NCBI RefSeq assembly: GCF_032062135.1
Contig: NC_092861.1
Location: 116,468,072 to 116,532,071, forward strand
Direction: 5' to 3'
Length of the DNA stretch: 64,000 nt
Source of the DNA: Pyxicephalus adspersus
Lineage: Eukaryota > Chordata > Amphibia > Anura > Pyxicephalidae
Shown here: piece after piece, positions 57,751 through 64,000 of the stretch
Numbering within the stretch: position 1 is the stretch's first letter
Layout of the letters: every line of letters starts with the position of its first letter
Notes under the pieces: model-generated
Told to the model about the DNA's origin: nothing
The model's input: the letters and a program-made list of their open reading frames with translations, nothing else
Database searches by the model: none
Program-made: the position numbers and the translations under genes

Positions 57751-57793
57751 TAATATTTATCTAACGCCAACAAATTATGCAGCACTTTACAAT
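57751..57793 (-). mobile_element. L2-like retroposon tail, short minus copy
   Basis: ATATTTATCTAACGCCAACA and AATTATGCAGCACTTTACAA are an eroded inverse of the tail found at 2717 and 5163. Confidence 0.6.
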
Positions 57794-57922
57794 GGCAATA
57801 GTCATATATAAAACCTTACACCCTATATTACTAGTATTTAAAAATCGTTTTTGATGACATAAAAAGATGCCCATAATCTACTGGAAAAACTTTAATCATG
57901 ATATGTATTACAATAAGCCGTA

Positions 57923-58046
57923 CAGATAGTCCTTGAGTTAAGGACATCCGACATACATAAGACTCCTAGATAAGAACGGGGCCTCCCTGCTCGCTTGTGT
58001 GCAGGACGGAAGCTTGAAAAGGGGTGGTTTGCATGACTTGCGGTTT
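57923..58046. mobile_element. TA-flanked MITE, one end only (family of 29514)
   Basis: CAGATAGTCCTTGAGTTAAG, GACATCCGACATACATAAGA and GCATGACTTGCGG match the inverse of 29900-30010; TA lies at 57921-57922. It stops where Tc1 sequence begins. Confidence 0.8.
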
Positions 58047-58049
58047 AAA

Positions 58050-58543
58050 AGAAAGACGTATGGACAAAGGTTCACCTTCCAGCAAGACGATGACCTTGAA
58101 ACTCTTGCAATGACCTAGTCAAGACTCAGACCTCAATTTAATCCAAAATCTGTGCCATGATTTGTGGGTTGTACACCACAGCAACCATTTCTAATTAAAG
58201 AAGTTGGAGTAGTTTTCCCTTGAGGAATGGGTGAAAAACTCAGTGGATAGATGGGCTAAGCTATTGGAGACATACCTCAAGAGACTTGTAGCTGTAGTTG
58301 CAGCAAAAAGTCTTTCTACAAGTATTGATTCAAAAGAGGGTGAATACATATACACAGTCACTATTTCAGTTTCTTGTGCTAATTAATGTTTGTGATACCA
58401 TAAAAATATTTTTTTTTTACAAACTGGTAGGTATAATGTGTAAATTAAATGGTGCAAATCCCCAAAAATCAATTTTATTCCCAGGTTGTAATGCAGAAAC
58501 ACTGGACAAACTACAAGGGGAAGTATACTTTCACAAGGCACTG
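58050..58543 (+). mobile_element. Tc1-like transposon, 3' half, fourth family
   Basis: GGTTCACCTTCCAGCAAGAC (the RFTFQQD box), AATTTAATCCAAAATCTGTG (NPIENLW box), AGACATACCTCAAGAGACTT and the non-coding end with TAATGTTTGTGATACCATAA, GTAAATTAAATGGTGC and TTTCACAAGGCACTG. TA follows at 58544-58545. The 5' half is missing; the catalytic DE region is not present. Confidence 0.88.
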
Positions 58544-58642
58544 TACAAATCTGCTAAAGTTTGTAAGAATTTTTGCATTGTACATCTGTAAAGTTTGACT
58601 TTAGCATATGTACCATATGTATAGAGAAGATATTTCTAATCT

Positions 58643-59335
58643 AGGAGGCCTCCAGCAGTGTCAATTCCAGAAATTGTTGATCATGTTTATAACTTTATTT
58701 TGGCACATGGCAATCATTTTAGCTATGAATTGCCTGTTACACTAGAGATAACCAGAGAATGCTTTGGGTTTATAATCCATGTGCATTTGGGAATGCAGAA
58801 TACTAAGAGGGAACTAAAATGTTTGAATGCCAACAAGAAATTTTATCAAGTAGACATCTCCAACTTGATTTTACAGCATTTATAGCGATCTTGTGAGAAC
58901 CCATCACAGTTGATGAAACATGGCTCCACCTCTATGGTCAGGAGATCAAACAACAGTCATTGCAGTGGTACAACTTGGGTTCTCCATAACAAAAATTTAC
59001 GATTCAAACTCAGAAGTAAAAGTCATGGTCATTTGTTTTGGGATAAGGAAAGCATTTTGATGACAAGTAATAAATGCTGAATATTACTTTAACTTTCTGT
59101 TCTAATTAAAAAAGGTGCTGAAAGAATAACATTTAGGAAAGCTTTAGAAAGGTGTTCTCTTTTTGCAGGACAATGAATCCTCTCCAAAGGCACGTTTTTT
59201 CTTTTAAATGTTTAAGCTGTCCCTAGACATTTGACGATTGGTATTGGAAAGACACAGCAAAGCATCTTCCACCAGTTCACCCCTTCCTTTTAAAAACTAC
59301 TATTCAAGGGGAGGCAGGTGGAAAACACCCCACTA
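58643..59335 (+). pseudogene. Mariner transposase relic
   Basis: The DNA encodes, with frameshifts, an HTH-linker part (58658-58885: EITRECFGFIIHVHLGMQN), then VDETWLHLYGQEIKQQSLQW starting at 58909, where the first catalytic aspartate codon is 58912-58914. Next are KNLRFKLRSKSHGHLFWD and, at 59139-59190, KGVLFLQDNESSPKA with the second aspartate at 59169-59171. The third block (PPYSPDLAPSD in the family) is reduced to a remnant near 59270-59300 without its aspartate. At least three stops or shifts separate the blocks. Terminal inverted repeats were not identified. It lies just downstream of a Tc1 3' end. Confidence 0.85.
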
Positions 59336-60799
59336 TGTTCTACCTATAGCAATCACCAAACATATGGGGACAGTTAAGACTTTTAAAGAAAAAAACACAT
59401 GAAGAACAATGACTTTCATCTTTGGGTGTTCATTGCAAAGTGAATCTTTTTTAAAAATAAGCACCAATATTTTTTAAATATCCATTACAAATCTTCTTAA
59501 TTCCCAATAGGTTAAATTGGATTAAAATAAAAATCATAGGTTAACATTTAAGGTTTTAACAGAACTTTCTCAAAGTTAAAGATATTTTCAAGGTACTGTT
59601 TTGAAATATGTGATGTAATATCTATATTTAAAGTGTATACATATATATCCATTAAAGCTGGGCAACATATGTAACAACATATGTGGCTTTAATGTTGATT
59701 CCTTAGATGGGTTTAGGTTTTAGCAAATAAAAATAGTACACTGTAGGGGATCATTTTCTTAGCTTAGTGAATGTGATAAATTTACTTTACAAAGAATAGA
59801 AAGTCATATGTTAACAAATGCTCACGCATGCTTGGTTTGTTGAAGTTAGCAGACCTTCCCCTCCTTTACTCGGCTAAGTGAATTATCCTTTGGAAAGTAA
59901 TAATTTGCTCAGCTAAGTGATCAGGCTAAACTCCTTTAGTAAATCAACCACACTGGACCTCAAGGACTGGACATTAGTTTTTACTAATTCAAGGCAAAAG
60001 GTTTGACTAAATTTAGGCTTCTAGATGATACACCCCAGCTTCTGTATTATTTGATTTAGGCTTTTACAGACAGCAATAAGCAATAGGCACAATCTGTAAG
60101 ACCAACTAAAATTTTTGGTCAGTGTTCTGTGCTTAGAAACAATAAAAAAGGGTTTAAAGATAAGACATACGAAAGTGCAACAACAATTTCTCAACAAAGT
60201 GACACAAACTACTAGGGTTTCCTTGACCAGCTTCAGTTTGATACCCTGTCTAATGGTTCTTGGACAGATCTAGCACCCCTGTTTCTTCAACTGCCCTCTA
60301 CATCAATATTCACTTCCCGACACACCAATGTAAGAAGTCTTCTTGGCATTGAGTGGAAATATAAAATGTATTCTTCCCATAGACCCCCAGGTTTATTAAA
60401 CTGACTTAAATAGAAAAACCACACTGAACATAAATGCAAGAGACATATTACACAACTACCACCAAAGTAACTGAGAATTCTTTCCACTGACCATGGATGT
60501 ACACAGGCACTACAATGACCACCAATGTAAAGTGACACTACAACTTTCACTGTCAACTTTTATTTTCTAAACATTTTTTGCTTCATTTTATAATTTTTAA
60601 CAAAAGTAGTTTTATTTATTAAAATGAGTGTAGGGAGATGTTAAAATGATTCACCTATAAAACCCTACTGGTCATGTAATAAAACCATTTTTAGCAGGGG
60701 TGCCCTGAAACCTGCAAATTACTTTAACTGTTCCTCTGTGGTAAAACGGTTATGAAAAGGCTGACCTATAAGTTATATTTATTCCTATTACTTATGATG
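59336..60799. other. No gene recognised
   Basis: AT-rich. 59820-59960 ends in CTTTAGTAAATCAACCACAC, a phrase also present at 10216, so a dispersed repeat terminus is likely. Frame 60287-60556 (minus) has no domain. Confidence 0.5.
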
Positions 60800-61261
60800 T
60801 TTTTACAGATTATTCCAATGACATGATGATTCCCAGGGCTGCAATCATGACATGAGGAGCTGTAGTATGTGCTACAGATACAGAACACATGTCACAGCTC
60901 TCTAGGGCTGCGGGAGCAATCAGGGGAGTGAAACTGTCAGCATAGCAGAGCTCTGCTCCCTGATTGGCTGAGGAAAGGGAAATCTGATGATGCTTGAGCT
61001 GTCATCAGGGTTTCCTATTTCTCAGCCAATCACAGAGCACTAGAGATGAATGAGAACAATTCTCCCCATTCAAGTCTAGTGCTGAATGGCTGAGAAACGG
61101 AAAACCTCAGAGGTGAGGACTAGAGGTGAATGGGGAGCCTTGTTCTCATTTAACCTCATGCCCGGGGATCTCTCACTGTCAGGAGGAGTCCCACAGCTAT
61201 GCTCATGTTATGAATGAAGCAGCTGTAGGAATCATCCTGTCATTGGGATAATCTGTAAAAA
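60800..61261. mobile_element. Foldback element related to 31095-31640
   Basis: TTTTTACAGATTATTCCAAT (60800-60833 arm) pairs with GGATAATCTGTAAAAA (61228-61261 arm) over about 34 bp with few mismatches, and a second inner arm pair (GCTGCAATCATGACATGAG) follows. The interior shares GCTGCGGGAGCAATCAG, CAGAGCTCTGCT and TTTCTCAGCCAATCACAG with 31095-31640. Target duplications are not clear. Confidence 0.7.
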
Positions 61262-61329
61262 AAATGTAATTACACACACAGATTTATTAAAATAATTTAA
61301 AGCCTCATCCAATTTTTTACAAGTTTTAA

Positions 61330-61352
61330 CCCTTTCAGGGAATGAGTAAAGC
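61330..61352 (+). mobile_element. Start of a TTAA-site element running into the N gap
   Basis: TTAA (61326-61329) followed by CCCTTTCAGGGAATGAGTAA, the same start as 31095. The remainder is hidden in the gap. Confidence 0.55.
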
Positions 61353-61677
61353 NNNNNNNNNNNNNNNNNNNNNNNNNNNNNNNNNNNNNNNNNNNNNNNN
61401 NNNNNNNNNNNNNNNNNNNNNNNNNNNNNNNNNNNNNNNNNNNNNNNNNNNNNNNNNNNNNNNNNNNNNNNNNNNNNNNNNNNNNNNNNNNNNNNNNNNN
61501 NNNNNNNNNNNNNNNNNNNNNNNNNNNNNNNNNNNNNNNNNNNNNNNNNNNNNNNNNNNNNNNNNNNNNNNNNNNNNNNNNNNNNNNNNNNNNNNNNNNN
61601 NNNNNNNNNNNNNNNNNNNNNNNNNNNNNNNNNNNNNNNNNNNNNNNNNNNNNNNNNNNNNNNNNNNNNNNNNNNNN
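61353..61677. other. Assembly gap (N)
   Basis: 325 undetermined bases; frames across it are artefacts. It directly follows a TTAA-element start, so the missing sequence is probably repetitive. Confidence 1.
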
Positions 61678-62016
61678 GAATATTATTCATAATCCATTGA
61701 AAATACAATGTGGGCAAAATCTAGTTTAGGATCCATGCTGAAGAGTAAAATCCCAATATATTCATGAAAATAGCAAACAGTTCAAACATGGGTCAAGAAA
61801 ATCTAGCATTTGCAGACAGCTTTAGACAATAAAGAATTCTGAAGGAGACAGACGGAACACTTTTACACCCAACAGCTTACATATTGGTTGTATTGAACGG
61901 TTGTGAATCAGCGAGTGGTAACTGTTAACCAAGTGACATATCTAAGATATCACAACAAATTATTCTAAAATGTGTCCCCTTTGTTATATCTCTTCAATAG
62001 ATGCAAATTTACATAA
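61678..62016. other. No gene recognised
   Basis: AT-rich, nothing recognisable. Confidence 0.5.
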
Positions 62017-62167
62017 AAGTGTCCTCCCCAGCCCCTTATAGCCGGGCCCAGCACCCAACACTTTTCAGTACCCACCTGGCATTTTCTGAAAAATTGGGTC
62101 ACAATACAAACGCCACCACCCGCCTATCGCTTCTTCCCACCGAACTAATAAGAAAGTCCAGCACTAG
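62017..62167 (+). mobile_element. Short repeat family C, eroded copy
   Basis: AGTGTCCTCCCCAGCCCCTT, AACACTTTTCAGTACCCACC, TTGGGTCACAATACAAACG and CGCTTCTTCCCACCG, ending near AAGTCCAGCACT. Confidence 0.8.
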
Positions 62168-62789
62168 CTGCCTACTTTTTGGAAGGGGTCTGCTGTCTGC
62201 TAGGAGATAATAAGGGTATTTATCTTTTTTATTTTTTTTAGCTCAACAGCTACAAAAAGAAAACAGCCGCCTGCTTTTGCTTAATAGAAAATACTATATT
62301 CATACACAAAATTATTTTTTACCTAATTCAAAAGAAATGAGAATATTATTAGAAGTTGTATTTTTAGTACTGAACATACTAAAGAAAAAAATAATGAACA
62401 CTGTGAAACCTTTTATGGAAAGAGAACGACTCGCCTACTTTTTATTGCCTGCAAATCCAGATGGTATCAGTGTACATTTTCCATCAGATAAAAATATATA
62501 TAAAGCTGTGATAAATGCAATTTATGAGCAAACTGTGAGGCAAATAAACATTGTTACACAGGTGCTGATGTCCCAGTAAAATGATTATTTACAGTATATA
62601 TTTATAAATAGTATATTTTATATTTAGATCATCCAAAGCTTTTGTTACTTTATTATGATAGCTGAACAGGTGTTCTGTATTGCTCTTCTAAAGTGTGGAC
62701 TGAAAAAAAGCCTTCTAGCATCAAATAGAACTGAAAAGGTAACCTCTGTAAGGTTTTTTGTCATTGAGAAGATTTATCCGCACTATTTA
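62168..62789. other. No gene recognised
   Basis: AT-rich; the 100-codon frame 62277-62579 (plus) starts with Met but has no recognisable domain or CpG/splice context. Confidence 0.5.
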
Positions 62790-63011
62790 GGCCTTATTTA
62801 ATAAAAGCTCTCCAAGACAGGAGAAGATAGAATATCATGGGAGAATCTGGGTGATCCAGCAAACCTTGAATCGATGTCGCCCGGGATTGAAAACATTTGT
62901 CAACCAATAACAAATGATTTTTAAGCATTTCAATCCAGGTTTGTTGCATCACCCAGGTTCCCCTATTCTAGTCCATTTTCTCCAGTCCTGGAGATCTTCA
63001 ACAATCATGCC
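62790..63011. mobile_element. Foldback MITE, family A, copy 9 (second subfamily)
   Basis: GGCCTTATTTAATAAAAGCT, AGATAGAATATCATGGGAGA before TCTGGGTGATCCAGC, inverted arm to CAATCATGCC. CTTTAG/TTTAG words occur at both flanks (62786 and 63012), a possible duplication. Confidence 0.88.
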
Positions 63012-63948
63012 CTTTAGGTGCACAAAAGTTGAGTTAAGATCCAATGGGATTTATTGCAAAACATGGGGGGTTTCCCTCTTTACTAAGACTTACATTCATT
63101 GGGTACAAAATGTGAAGGAAGATCTTCACACTTTGGAGGACATACCATAATTCTACATTAGGTCCACATTCCCAGTTGTGTACAGCTTTTACTACTCATC
63201 GTTACCATCTGCCTGAATGAGCAAAGCACCGGTGTTAAAGATACGATATAATGGCTCTTGGTTGACAATTATTTTCAATATATTTCAAAAGAATTTTGTA
63301 TTTAGACCTGTGATAAGGAATGAGTGATTGCGAAGAGTCTAGTAGTTTTGTTAGTACTGTAAATGTCCTCTTGAATTTTTGTACTCTGTAAACAAGGTAT
63401 TTTTTTCCCATAGAATGGAAAATTTAGACATAGATCTAAAAGGAACCCAAAACTCCTCCTTTCAGCTCAAAAATACAAAGAAAACATTACTATGCAGGGT
63501 TACAATTAAGAACAATATATATTTTTCCTCCATAGCTGAAAGAGAAACAGTAAAATGGTACACACTGTGACCCATGGCATTCACCAATAAAACTAAAAAA
63601 TTGTGATCAGGCTGATATCCATTTAGAAATATTGCAATCACCATCTTTTAAACTTGAAAGCGAACTTTGAAAAAGTCAATAATGCTTATTACAGGCAATC
63701 TTTTTTGAAATGTGATAAACAGGCTGTTTTTGCCAGACAATGACCACAAAATCGACCACAAAATCGTCCACAAAGGACATTGGTGAAAAAAAGTTTGCCC
63801 TTTCAATAATAGGCCAAAGTTTGGTAGATAGGAATGTAAAGCAATCTGACTGAAAGTTGATGTTGAAGCTGATATTTCAACAGAATAATAAAGAGAAGGA
63901 ATGGAGGGTTATGAACTGTCCTGGTCAAAATTCAGTTCATTTTTCCCT
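63012..63948. other. No gene recognised
   Basis: AT-rich. A local tandem CCACAAAATCG occurs two to three times at 63744-63770. Short frames are unsupported. Confidence 0.5.
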
Positions 63949-63952
63949 TTAA

Positions 63953-64000
63953 AGTGGACCTAAACTAAAATGTTTACTTTACATAAAAAGGTAGACAACT
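63953..64000 (+). mobile_element. Family X TTAA element, start only (cut by window end)
   Basis: TTAA (63949-63952) then AGTGGACCTAAACTAAAATG and TTACTTTACATAAAAAGGTA, the inverse of the right end at 21195-21271. The remainder lies outside the window. Confidence 0.7.

Overview
The window looks like vertebrate intergenic or intronic DNA, most likely from an anuran amphibian (a ranid-type frog is my best guess). The reasons are AT-rich background, no long open frames, two assembly gaps of N, and an exceptionally dense mix of short inverted-repeat DNA transposons, Tc1/mariner relics, a tRNA-derived SINE with an L2-like tail, CR1-like and L1-like LINE pieces and one solo LTR. No bacterial-style genes, operons, CRISPR or phage modules are present. 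I found no intact protein-coding gene; every coding signal I recognise is a broken transposase or reverse transcriptase. The species call is inference from repeat families remembered from frog genomes, not from a database search.

Layout. 1-19.7 kb: AT-rich DNA with foldback MITEs, hAT MITEs (287-482, 3983-4477, 16346-16533), and a three-level nest at 7925-9567 (Tc1 relic holding a MITE with an ATA duplication, which holds a hAT MITE with a perfect 8-bp duplication). 19.7-20.6 kb: the only plausible host-gene signal, a CpG-island promoter with CCAAT and octamer motifs and splice-donor-like sites on both strands. 20.7-28 kb: a CpG-rich TTAA-flanked element broken by an N gap (21004-21181), and a minus-strand Tc1 relic carrying two later insertions. 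28-37.5 kb: a 497-bp TA-flanked MITE, a hairpin-rich TTAA element, a 736-bp solo LTR, Tc1 fragments and a minus-strand L1-like RT relic. 37.5-47.2 kb: more foldback and hAT MITEs, a Tc1 relic (40170-41098), a MITE carrying a CTCF-consensus site, and a CpG-rich TTAA element with a strong hairpin. 47.7-56.5 kb: two CR1-like LINE copies in opposite orientation flanking a minisatellite split by another MITE; the plus copy carries a deletion scar with locally copied filler DNA. 57.7-64 kb: a run of DNA-transposon relics including Tc1 and a recognisable mariner, a foldback element beside a second N gap (61353-61677), and a TTAA element cut by the window end.

The elements do not work together as a gene system. 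What the window does record is relative insertion order through nested copies and target-site duplications. Boundaries marked by duplications are precise; others are accurate to roughly 10-50 bases. I did not find a convincing undescribed biological system.
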